Shown here one piece after another: positions 25,325-32,691 of a stretch of DNA of 40,299 nt (positions are counted from its first letter, which is position 1; each line of letters begins with the position of its first letter). This DNA comes from Candidatus Nanopelagicus sp. (GTDB taxonomy: Bacteria > Actinomycetota > Actinomycetes > Nanopelagicales > Nanopelagicaceae). A program made the position numbers and the translations under genes. The stretch lies in the NCBI GenBank assembly GCA_016462445.1, contig JAEMTE010000008.1, positions 1-40,299 of the forward strand, read 5' to 3'. The notes under the pieces were generated by a model. The model worked only from the letters and a program-made list of their open reading frames with translations. It searched no databases and was not told the DNA's origin.

Positions 25325-26092
25325 ATGCGGCTAAAAGATAAGGTAGTAATTATTACTGGTGCAACTAGTGGAATTGGTAAATCACTGGCCGTGCAGGTAG
25401 TTGCAGAAGGTGGCAAAGTTTTAGTACATGGAATTGAAAAATCTGATGGCGAGCAGCTTGTATCCGCGCTGGGAAAGAGTGCATCTTTATGTATTGCCGA
25501 TCTTAATGATCAAGCTGCGCCAAATAAGATTGTAGAGAGTGCAATTGCAGCCTTTGGCAAGATTGATGCTGTAGTAAATAATGCCGCTATATTTGAAAGG
25601 CATAAGCTACCCGAATTAACTCCAGAGAGCTTTGCTAAAACTATTACTATAAATCTGCAATCATCTCTTTTTTTAATTAAGGCGGCCTTACCTCACCTTT
25701 TGCAAACACAGGGGTGCGTATTAAATATTGGTTCAATTAATGCTTATAGTGGTGAGCCCTCGCTACTTGCATACAGCATCAGTAAGGCGGGTATGCAAAC
25801 TATGACGCGAAACCTTGCAAATACTTATGGTGTAGATAAGGTCAGATTTAATTTAATTAATCCAGGTTGGATTTTAACTGATCGCGAGTATGCCGATCAG
25901 ATTAAGCGAGGATTGCCGCAAGGTTGGCCGGAAACACTTGGCAAAATTAATATTCCATCAGGTGTGATGAGTACGCCAGAGCAATTAGCAACCGCATGTA
26001 TCTATTGGTTAGGTGATGAATCTCGTCCCTTTACTGGATCAATAGTAGATCTTGAGCAGTTCTCAATTATTGGTAGAAACCCAGAGAAGTAA
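25325..26092 (+). CDS. Short-chain dehydrogenase/reductase
   Basis: SDR of 255 residues: TGATSGIG near 13-20, NNAA near 88-91, catalytic Tyr in AYSISKAG and the matching Lys, and SINAYSGEPS before it. The ATG at 25325 is preferred: ggag lies 5 nt upstream and the resulting start MRLKDKVVIITG is typical. A GTG two codons earlier (25319) overlaps the previous stop and is possible. The Gly-rich motif is followed by an HGIEKSD strand end without the usual acidic NAD residue, so NADP is possible. It is one of two oxidoreductases in this operon. Substrate unknown. Confidence 0.85.
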   Translation: MRLKDKVVIITGATSGIGKSLAVQVVAEGGKVLVHGIEKSDGEQLVSALGKSASLCIADLNDQAAPNKIVESAIAAFGKIDAVVNNAAIFERHKLPELTPESFAKTITINLQSSLFLIKAALPHLLQTQGCVLNIGSINAYSGEPSLLAYSISKAGMQTMTRNLANTYGVDKVRFNLINPGWILTDREYADQIKRGLPQGWPETLGKINIPSGVMSTPEQLATACIYWLGDESRPFTGSIVDLEQFSIIGRNPEK

Positions 26093-26988
26093 TGCCAAAG
26101 CTTGCTGCCTTTCCTAAGGGATTTATAAAGCCATTGGTCTCTGGACAGATGAGTATTTATGAGTGGATTAAATTAGCTGATGGTTTGCGAATTGATGGTC
26201 TTGAGTTTTATAACAACTTTGCTGATGTTAAAGATCCTGCAAATTGGCCAAAGATTAGAAAAGCGGTTGAAGATACTGGCATGGTAATTCCAATGATGTG
26301 TGCCTCACCTGATTTCACAATCCCAGATGCCGCCCTTCGCAAAAAAGAGGTTGAGCATGAGATAAAAGCAATTGAGATGAGCGCAGCACTTGGGGCTAAG
26401 TACTGCCGAGTTTTATCTGGGCAGCGCAGAAAAGATATAACTCGGGAGGAGGGAATGGGTTATGTAGTTGAATCAATTAATGCCTGTATCCCAGTTGCTG
26501 AAAAACTTGGTATTACATTAATAATAGAAAATCATTACAAGGATGATTTCTGGACCGAACCAGAGTTTGCGCAAATGATGGATGTCTTTGTTGATTTAGT
26601 TAGCAGAATTGACTCGCCATCATTTGGTGTGAACTTTGATCCCTCAAATGCAATTGCAGCTGGTGAGGATCCATTGGAGTTACTTGAGAAGGTTAAGCAT
26701 CGAGTACTTACTATGCACGCCTCAGATCGCTACCTTGCAAGTGGCACTATTGAGGATCTGCGCAAGGCAGAGGGTGGAAGTGCTGGTTATGTTTCATTTT
26801 TTAAACATGGAGTAATCGGCAAAGGATTAAATGATTATGACGCAATATTTAAAACCTTAAAAGATGTTGGTTTTGATAGCTGGATATCAATTGAAGATGG
26901 TGTGGATGGCATGGAACAAATGCATCAGAGCGCAGATTTCTTACGTAAAAAAATTAAGAAGTATTGGCCTAATTACCAGCCACGATAA
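26092..26988 (+). CDS. Sugar phosphate isomerase/epimerase family TIM barrel
   Basis: Protein of 298 residues of the xylose-isomerase-like / AP-endonuclease-2 superfamily. Metal-binding segments are visible in order: IIENHY (Glu near 144), NFDPSNA (Asp near 183), MHASD (His near 205) and SIEDG near the C-terminus. Members epimerise or isomerise keto-sugars and their acids (UlaE, DTE, IolE-like). Start overlaps the SDR stop as TAATG. The 3' end overlaps the convergent D-2-hydroxyacid dehydrogenase gene by 20 nt. It ends the five-gene operon that begins with the RraA-like gene. Confidence 0.86.
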   Translation: MPKLAAFPKGFIKPLVSGQMSIYEWIKLADGLRIDGLEFYNNFADVKDPANWPKIRKAVEDTGMVIPMMCASPDFTIPDAALRKKEVEHEIKAIEMSAALGAKYCRVLSGQRRKDITREEGMGYVVESINACIPVAEKLGITLIIENHYKDDFWTEPEFAQMMDVFVDLVSRIDSPSFGVNFDPSNAIAAGEDPLELLEKVKHRVLTMHASDRYLASGTIEDLRKAEGGSAGYVSFFKHGVIGKGLNDYDAIFKTLKDVGFDSWISIEDGVDGMEQMHQSADFLRKKIKKYWPNYQPR

Positions 26989-27874
26989 TATTATTTAGCG
27001 GCTTGTTATCTGCTAGTAGTTGAAGTTGAGATTCAATTAACCTTCTTGCCCGCTTTTCAAATGCAGTTGTATTTCCACCGACATGGGGTGAGATTAAAAC
27101 CCCTTTTGCTTTCCAGAGTGGATGCTCGGCAGGAAGTGGCTCTGGATCTGTAACATCAAGGGCTGCGGTGATACGGCCGGAGTTAAGCTCCTTCACTAAT
27201 GCATCGGTATCAACAATTGGACCACGAGCAACATTTACAAGTAATGCCCCATCCTTCATTAATGCCAATCGCTTGGCATCAAATAGATGTTTACTCTCTT
27301 TTGTAAGTGGCAAAATTAAAATCACTACATCAAGGGAGGGTAGGTGTTTATCTAAATCAGAAATTGCAATTGTCTTATCTCGCCCACTCTGAGTGAAGGC
27401 AACAATTTCAACCGCAAACCCTGCCAGCATCTTGGCAATAGTTGTACCAATTGAGCCAAAGCCAATAATGCCAATCTTGCGATCATTAATTGATTTATTT
27501 TTTACATGCACCCAAGCAGATTTATCTTGATTGCGCACAAAATCTGCAAAGCCGCGCAGAGATGCAATTGTTAAACCAACTGCCAACTCTGCAGTTGAAT
27601 CATCATGAATACTTTTTCCATTACACAAAGTAATTCCTGGGCGAATATATTCAATTGCATCGTCATATCCGGCATTTGGAACCTGTAATATTTTTAAGTT
27701 TGGCATCTTCTTTGTTAACTCAAGAGCAGGCCTGCCTCCCATATACCAAGGTACATAAAAGGTAATTTCAGAGAGATCTCCACCTTCGGCAGGAGTTGTT
27801 GCAGGTGAGAGCCGTTTAAACTTGCTTGGAACATTTAGATCATCCCACTGCGTCCAAATTACATGCTCACTCAT
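26969..27874 (-). CDS. D-2-hydroxyacid dehydrogenase family protein
   Basis: Protein of 301 residues with the formate/glycerate dehydrogenase fold. NAD motif GFGSIG at 138-143; catalytic Arg217 (NVARG), Glu245 (DPEPLP) and His264 (SPHVGG). It reduces a 2-keto acid to a D-2-hydroxy acid or the reverse. At 301 residues it is slightly shorter than the usual 310-330. Third gene of the operon behind the aldo/keto reductase and FAH enzyme, overlapping the latter by one base (TAATG). Keto-acid products of those enzymes are plausible substrates. Confidence 0.88.
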   Translation of the reverse strand: MSEHVIWTQWDDLNVPSKFKRLSPATTPAEGGDLSEITFYVPWYMGGRPALELTKKMPNLKILQVPNAGYDDAIEYIRPGITLCNGKSIHDDSTAELAVGLTIASLRGFADFVRNQDKSAWVHVKNKSINDRKIGIIGFGSIGTTIAKMLAGFAVEIVAFTQSGRDKTIAISDLDKHLPSLDVVILILPLTKESKHLFDAKRLALMKDGALLVNVARGPIVDTDALVKELNSGRITAALDVTDPEPLPAEHPLWKAKGVLISPHVGGNTTAFEKRARRLIESQLQLLADNKPLNNIIVAGN

Positions 27875-28740
27875 TACTTAATCCGCTCATTTATATCTTC
27901 AGGTACCACTACAACCTTGTTAACTAATGTACCAATTTGATCAACGGTAATTGTTACTAAATCACCAGCAAGTAATGAGATATCAAGGGGTGGCACAATT
28001 CCAGTACCAGTTGAAAGTATTGCCCCTACTGGAAAGTGTTGGCATCTAAATAGATAATCAATTAGATCATCAAAGCTTCTATTTAATGATTTAAGTGAGG
28101 TCTCAGCCTGCCAAACAATTGAGCCCCCTCTTTCAATCTTGGCATAAATATCTAATTTTTCATGATCAACAATCTCCCAAATTGGCCTAATCATTGGGCC
28201 AAGTGCATTTGATCCGTAGTAGATCTTTGCTTGAGAAAGATATAGTGGATTCTCACCCTCAATATTTCGTGAGGTCATATCATTACAAATACTCATTCCA
28301 ATTAGCTCACTAAATTTATTAATAACTATTGCTACCTCAGGCTCTGGCACAGAGGTCTTAGCATCTTCGCGAATTCCAACCTCACCCTCATGTCCAACAG
28401 TTCGCCGAGCAGTTGCCTTAAAAAATAACTCTGGCCGGTCTGCTTCATAAACTAATTGGTAAACATCAGGGATTCCACTCTCTTCTTTTCTGGCATCTCT
28501 AGAGCGTTGGTAGGTAACACCAGCTCCCCAAACCTCAGAGTCGGCGGCAACTGGCGCAACTAATTTTCCCTTTACCTCTTTATTGCTTGGTGCTTCATAT
28601 AATTTGCGAAATGCTCCCATGTGTTGAGATAAGGCATCAGATAAGGTTTTTACGCCCTCAATTTCAAAGTACTTACCATTAATCTCTTTAACTAGTTTGT
28701 AGGCTTCAGTTGGTGTTTGAATAACTGCTAAATGACTCAT
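27874..28740 (-). CDS. FAH-family 2-keto-3-deoxy-sugar-acid dehydratase or hydrolase (KdaD-like)
   Basis: Protein of 288 residues. The metal site of the FAH fold is visible: Glu133 and Glu135 (VPEPEV), Asp154 in CNDMTSR, Lys172. The patterns GVTYQRSRDARKEES (74-88), ADRPELFFK (100-108) and IEGENPLYLSQAK (160-172) are those I associate with 2-keto-3-deoxy-D-arabinonate dehydratase rather than with the 2,4-diketo-3-deoxy-L-fuconate hydrolases. The neighbour is an L-fucose/D-arabinose-type 1-dehydrogenase. So either the pathway ends by dehydration of the 2-keto-3-deoxy acid, or this protein does the C-C cleavage of L-fucose breakdown. It starts 3 nt after the AKR stop. Confidence 0.85.
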   Translation of the reverse strand: MSHLAVIQTPTEAYKLVKEINGKYFEIEGVKTLSDALSQHMGAFRKLYEAPSNKEVKGKLVAPVAADSEVWGAGVTYQRSRDARKEESGIPDVYQLVYEADRPELFFKATARRTVGHEGEVGIREDAKTSVPEPEVAIVINKFSELIGMSICNDMTSRNIEGENPLYLSQAKIYYGSNALGPMIRPIWEIVDHEKLDIYAKIERGGSIVWQAETSLKSLNRSFDDLIDYLFRCQHFPVGAILSTGTGIVPPLDISLLAGDLVTITVDQIGTLVNKVVVVPEDINERIK

Positions 28741-28743
28741 TTA

Positions 28744-29736
28744 CTAAACTTCAATTCGATTAACTAAGCCTGACTCCTCTAATGCATCCCATACCGCTGC
28801 TGGAATATCTCGATCAAAATCTGTGATATTTGAGGTTAACTCTTTAACTGTGCGAGAGCCAGTTAGCACCGCTGTTACCGCTGGGTGGCGCAGTGGGAAT
28901 TGAATAGCTGCGGCGGTAAGTGGGATATTAAAATCTGCTAATAATTGCTTAATCTGTTGTGCTTTTTTAATTAACTCATCACTTGCTGGGGCGTAATCAT
29001 ATGTAGCACCAGCTACTGGATTAGCTAAAATTCCAGAGTTATAGACACCACCGATTACTACGCCAGTATTTTTCTTTTTGCACTCCTTAAATAATTGATC
29101 TTGAGCTGATTGGTCAAGGAGAGAGAATCTGCCCGCAATTAAAATAATATCTAGATCCATCTCTTTGACTGCCTTAATCGAAGGCGCACAGTAATTCATA
29201 CCAACACCAATTCCCTTTAATACTCCTTGGGAGCGAAGTTCATCTAATACTGGGTATGACTTTTCGATTGCCTCACCAATTCGATCATCTGCATCATGAA
29301 TATAAGCGATATCAATTGAGGAGACATTCATTCTCTTTAAACTCTCTTCAATTGAGCGCAATACTCCTTCGCGAGAGAAATCAAAAACTGGGGTTACATC
29401 TGGATCGATATCAGCGAAGCTTCCTAGTGAATCATCTGCAACTGGCTTATTTGGATCAATCTTATTTAGAACTCTGCCAACTTTGGTTGAGAGCACAAAC
29501 TTCTTACCTGATTTATTAAGCGCTGCGCCAAGGCGACGTTCGGCAACTCCATAACCATAAAGTGGTGCGGTATCAAAGTAGGTAATGCCAGAATTAGCGG
29601 CTGCCAAAATGGTCGATTCGGCATCAGATTCGGCAACAGATGTAAACAAGCCCCCAAGAGGTGCAGTACCTAGCGCAAGCTTTGATACATATCTATCTAT
29701 GCGCGGAATCTTTACTAATTCGCTATGACGGGCCAT
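28744..29736 (-). CDS. Aldo/keto reductase, L-fucose / D-threo-aldose 1-dehydrogenase type
   Basis: AKR of 330 residues. The catalytic tetrad is Asp55, Tyr60, Lys85 and His147 (FDTAPLYGYG, STKVGR, YIHDAD). FDTAPLYG followed by ERRLG is typical of bacterial L-fucose (D-threo-aldose 1-) dehydrogenases, which also take L-galactose and D-arabinose. The ATG at 29736 is chosen: it gives a family-like N-terminus, and a -10 box TACTAT sits 7 nt upstream. The frame stays open for 161 more codons upstream but that part lies antisense to the divergent SDR and has no family sense. First step of the proposed L-fucose route. Confidence 0.88.
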   Translation of the reverse strand: MARHSELVKIPRIDRYVSKLALGTAPLGGLFTSVAESDAESTILAAANSGITYFDTAPLYGYGVAERRLGAALNKSGKKFVLSTKVGRVLNKIDPNKPVADDSLGSFADIDPDVTPVFDFSREGVLRSIEESLKRMNVSSIDIAYIHDADDRIGEAIEKSYPVLDELRSQGVLKGIGVGMNYCAPSIKAVKEMDLDIILIAGRFSLLDQSAQDQLFKECKKKNTGVVIGGVYNSGILANPVAGATYDYAPASDELIKKAQQIKQLLADFNIPLTAAAIQFPLRHPAVTAVLTGSRTVKELTSNITDFDRDIPAAVWDALEESGLVNRIEV

Positions 29737-29743
29737 TCTCGCA

Positions 29744-29749
29744 ATAGTA
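29744..29749 (-). promoter_or_regulatory. -10 box of the aldo/keto reductase operon (leaderless layout)
   Basis: Minus-strand TACTAT ends 7 nt before the ATG at 29736 (an overlapping TATACT ends 9 nt before). The spacing fits a transcript that starts at or next to the start codon. The 73-nt gap to the divergent SDR gene must hold both promoters. Confidence 0.5.
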
Positions 29750-29809
29750 TAGGAGCGTGTTGGAATAGTGAATACTGTTCGCCTATTGAGATAGCAGATC
29801 GGATAAATA

Positions 29810-30559
29810 ATGAATAGCGAGTTCGCAGGCCTTACCGCAATTATCACCGGTGCTGGTTCTGGTATTGGCCTTGAGGTTGCCAAGGGGCTAAAGCAGCGCG
29901 GTGCTACCGTCTTTGGTTTTGATATTGCTGCCGGGCAGATGGAATCTGTTGCTACCTTTATAAAGTGCGATATCGGCGATGCTGTCTCTGTTGATGCCGC
30001 CTTTGCTGAGTTTAAAAAGAAAAGTAATAAGTTAGATATTTTAATTAATAATGCTGGAATTGGCTCACTTACTACAGTTGAAAAAGAGACAGATGAGATC
30101 TGGCATAAAGTATTAAATGTAAATGTGGTGGGAACTGCCAGAGTATCTAGAGCTGCAATCTCGATGTTAAGAGAGAGTAAATCTGGGGCAATTGTTAACA
30201 CCGCTTCAATTGCTGGCACTGATGGAATTCCAAATCGTGCTGCCTATAGTGCTTCTAAGGGAGCGGTCCTTGCCTTAACACTTGCTATGGCAACTGATCA
30301 TCTTGCAGATGGCATCAGAGTTAATGCGGTAAATCCGGCAACAACTGATACGCCTTGGGTTAAAAGATTATTAGATCAAGCACCAGATGCTGCCGCTGCA
30401 AGATCAGCACTTGAATCACGCCAACCAATGGGCCGCCTTGTTGCACCTATTGAGATTGCAAATGCAATTATCTTTTTAGCAAGTCCACTACAAACATCTG
30501 TTACTGGCACAACTATCAGTATTGATGGCGGAATGCACTCACTTAGAATTCCCAAATAA
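29810..30559 (+). CDS. SDR, 2-keto-3-deoxy-L-fuconate dehydrogenase-like
   Basis: SDR of 249 residues: TGAGSGIG (13-20), Asp38 in FGFDIA (favours NAD), NNAG (80-83), catalytic Ser133, Tyr146 and Lys150. The stretches GIPNRAAYSASKGAVLALT and SRQPMGRL resemble the Xanthomonas-type 2-keto-3-deoxy-L-fuconate dehydrogenase. That enzyme oxidises the C4 hydroxyl of the FucD product to a 2,4-diketo acid. It is divergent from the L-fucose-dehydrogenase-type AKR, which supports the assignment. The SD is weak (ggataa). Confidence 0.85.
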   Translation: MNSEFAGLTAIITGAGSGIGLEVAKGLKQRGATVFGFDIAAGQMESVATFIKCDIGDAVSVDAAFAEFKKKSNKLDILINNAGIGSLTTVEKETDEIWHKVLNVNVVGTARVSRAAISMLRESKSGAIVNTASIAGTDGIPNRAAYSASKGAVLALTLAMATDHLADGIRVNAVNPATTDTPWVKRLLDQAPDAAAARSALESRQPMGRLVAPIEIANAIIFLASPLQTSVTGTTISIDGGMHSLRIPK

Positions 30560-30804
30560 TGCATCCAATAAATAATTATCGATTTGGTGCTTATGCAGTA
30601 CTTGCTATGGGCTTAATTAATCTGCGCTATCAAACTGGTGCTGACGGTAATCTATCTAAAAGCTCAGTATTGATCAGTATTGGCGTAGTAGTGCTGCTTG
30701 CAACCTTTATTCCAAGAGTTTCTAACTTTTTTATGAACCGAATAGTTAAATTGATCTCATTAGCTCTGCTTGCATCATGTATTGCCTACGGCATATTAAT
30801 TTAA
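30559..30804 (+). CDS. Small membrane protein of unknown function
   Basis: Protein of 81 residues that I do not recognise. Three hydrophobic stretches can be seen, at about 10-21, 38-49 and 65-80, so two or three membrane spans. Its ATG overlaps the SDR stop as TAATG, and the next gene starts 3 nt after its stop, so it is read as part of the same transcript. Codon use is like its neighbours. No function proposed. Confidence 0.7.
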   Translation: MHPINNYRFGAYAVLAMGLINLRYQTGADGNLSKSSVLISIGVVVLLATFIPRVSNFFMNRIVKLISLALLASCIAYGILI

Positions 30805-30807
30805 TTT

Positions 30808-31068
30808 ATGGAGCTTGACCAAATAAAACAGCGGTGGAATGAGGTTTTAGATCTACTGCTAGAGAGCAACCGAATTGCTTGGCTGGCATTTTTTGATGCC
30901 CGGCTAATCTCATATCAAAATAATCAATTAACCTTAGATTTTGCTGATAGTCAAAAGTTTGCAAATGCTCATGATTTCAAACAAGTGCGTAATCCAGCCC
31001 ACACTCAGGCATTAATTGATGCAATTGAAACAGTTTTAGGGATACAACCAGCGATAATAGAGCGGTGA
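30808..31068 (+). CDS. Small protein resembling the C-terminal domain of DNA polymerase III gamma/tau
   Basis: Soluble protein of 86 residues. The order of conserved features, Trp10 in KQRWNEVLDLL, an SNRIAWLAF helix, an NNQLTLDF strand, and ALIDAIETVLG near the end, resembles the tail domain at the C-terminus of actinobacterial DnaX (tau). Here it stands alone. It may be a diverged orphan copy with a protein-binding role; the resemblance is by pattern and not checked by search. Short distance to both neighbours; its stop overlaps the GTG start of the GH25 gene. Confidence 0.65.
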   Translation: MELDQIKQRWNEVLDLLLESNRIAWLAFFDARLISYQNNQLTLDFADSQKFANAHDFKQVRNPAHTQALIDAIETVLGIQPAIIER

Positions 31069-32666
31069 AAAGATTATCCCTACTGCTCTCTCTTACAGTA
31101 TTTGCAACTAGCTTTATTTCAGTTGCAGATGCGGCAACCGCAAAAAGTACAATTTCGCTAGCAGTTGAGAGTACGCCAAATGCTGGTGAGGCATTAGTTA
31201 CTTTTTACGGACAGGTAAAGCCAGCTGGTAAGCGAAGTATTGTAATTAATTCATTTGATGGCGCTGTTTGGAAGGCTACGCCCCATAAAACTACATCAAC
31301 AAGTAGTGGATCTTGGCGAATTACCACAGTTGCTACAGCGATTAAAGCAGAGGGAAAGTATCAAGCGGTGGTAAGCGTTGGTGCAAAAAAAGTTCTTTCA
31401 AAGGCTGCTGATTTTAAAATTGATTTATCTAAAACCTATACCGATGTTAACTCACTTCTAATACCAGGTGGCCCAGGTGGGCGTATTCATGGCTCTGATG
31501 TGAGTAGATGGCAACATCCAAATGATGCACCAATTGATTTTAAACAGATGTTTGATGCTGGTATGCGCTTTGTATTAATTAAGGGATCTGATGCGCAAGA
31601 GGCCGCTGATATTGAAACTATGAAATGGTTAATTGGTGATCGCAACGCTGCTCAAGCCGCTGGTTTGTATACCGGTATGTATCACTATGCATATCTACCA
31701 AATAGCGCTGATGTTGACTACGTAATAAGAGATGCTAAGGCGCAAGCACAAAAAGTTATTTGGCGGCTAGCCTCCCTTGGTGGTTATAACGAACGTGATC
31801 TGCCAGTAGCACTTGATCTAGAAAATAATTGTGTTAAAAAGAATCGATCAGGAGTTTGTATCAAAACAATTGGTCGCACCTTAGTTACTACCTGGGCTGA
31901 GACCTGGCTTAAAACAGTTGAAGAAAAAACTGGTCGAAAACCATTTATCTACTCCTACCCAAACTTCCTAGAGAGCTCAATGGTTAGAAGTGAGGCGCTG
32001 CGGCAATACCCACTTTGGCTTGCTCAATATGGAATTAATCCAGCAGATCCAATTGCTCAACCTGGCCAGAAAACAATAGGTTGTTACGTCCACTCTTGGA
32101 GCACTGCAAACTGTTCCTCGCAGTGGCAGATCTGGCAGTACTCATCATGTGGAATTGCTAAAAAATATGGTGTGCCTAGTGCCCGGCTTGATCTAAATGT
32201 TTTTAGAGGAACACCAGAAAGTTTTCTATCTTTAATACTTGGCAGTTGGAAACCTGAGGTAGCTGATCTAATGCCGGTAAATGAGGCAACAAAGATGAAT
32301 ATTTTATCGGTAGTAAGTACTGATAGTAATGAGCCAGTTGATGTAAATGTTGAGGTGTTTAGAAGTATTGGCACCCCAGTTGTTACCGGCACAGTTGTAT
32401 TTAGACCAATTGATACAAATATTAAAGCTAAGAAACAAACTGCAGTTCGAGCAGCAAGTGGTAGGTGGGAGTTAAGTATTGAGGGTCTACCAATTGGAGT
32501 CACCGCGGGCACATTAAATTATGTTGATGTATCTAAAACACATTCTGATAATGAATTACCGCTATCTATCACGGTAGTACAAGGACCAGAGCTATCTAAG
32601 CCAACTCCTAAGCCAACTGCCACCAAGAAGCCAGTTGATGGCTGTGCTAAACAAATAAAGAATTGA
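31065..32666 (+). CDS. Secreted GH25 muramidase with N- and C-terminal beta domains
   Basis: Protein of 533 residues. A signal peptide (about 1-24, ending VADAA) is followed by an Ig-like domain (about 27-120), the GH25 lysozyme domain (about 140-390), a second beta domain (about 400-505) and a Pro/Thr/Lys-rich tail. The GH25 catalytic residues are visible: Asp145 in GSDVSRWQ, Asp251 and Glu253 in LDLEN. GH25 enzymes cut the N-acetylmuramic acid to N-acetylglucosamine bond of peptidoglycan. Probable roles are cell-wall remodelling or attack on other bacteria. GTG start inside the previous stop (GTGA). No cell-wall sorting motif is seen at the end. Confidence 0.9.
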   Translation: MKRLSLLLSLTVFATSFISVADAATAKSTISLAVESTPNAGEALVTFYGQVKPAGKRSIVINSFDGAVWKATPHKTTSTSSGSWRITTVATAIKAEGKYQAVVSVGAKKVLSKAADFKIDLSKTYTDVNSLLIPGGPGGRIHGSDVSRWQHPNDAPIDFKQMFDAGMRFVLIKGSDAQEAADIETMKWLIGDRNAAQAAGLYTGMYHYAYLPNSADVDYVIRDAKAQAQKVIWRLASLGGYNERDLPVALDLENNCVKKNRSGVCIKTIGRTLVTTWAETWLKTVEEKTGRKPFIYSYPNFLESSMVRSEALRQYPLWLAQYGINPADPIAQPGQKTIGCYVHSWSTANCSSQWQIWQYSSCGIAKKYGVPSARLDLNVFRGTPESFLSLILGSWKPEVADLMPVNEATKMNILSVVSTDSNEPVDVNVEVFRSIGTPVVTGTVVFRPIDTNIKAKKQTAVRAASGRWELSIEGLPIGVTAGTLNYVDVSKTHSDNELPLSITVVQGPELSKPTPKPTATKKPVDGCAKQIKN

Positions 32667-32691
32667 TCCCTTTCCACTACAGTTACCCTTT

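Noticed and set aside
29737-30219. Upstream 161-codon extension of the aldo/keto reductase frame
   Set aside because: It runs antisense to the SDR gene, has low-complexity composition, no AKR family sequence, and a good start with a -10 box lies at 29736.
32084-32512. 142-codon open frame on the minus strand
   Set aside because: Antisense to the GH25 gene with no recognisable domain.
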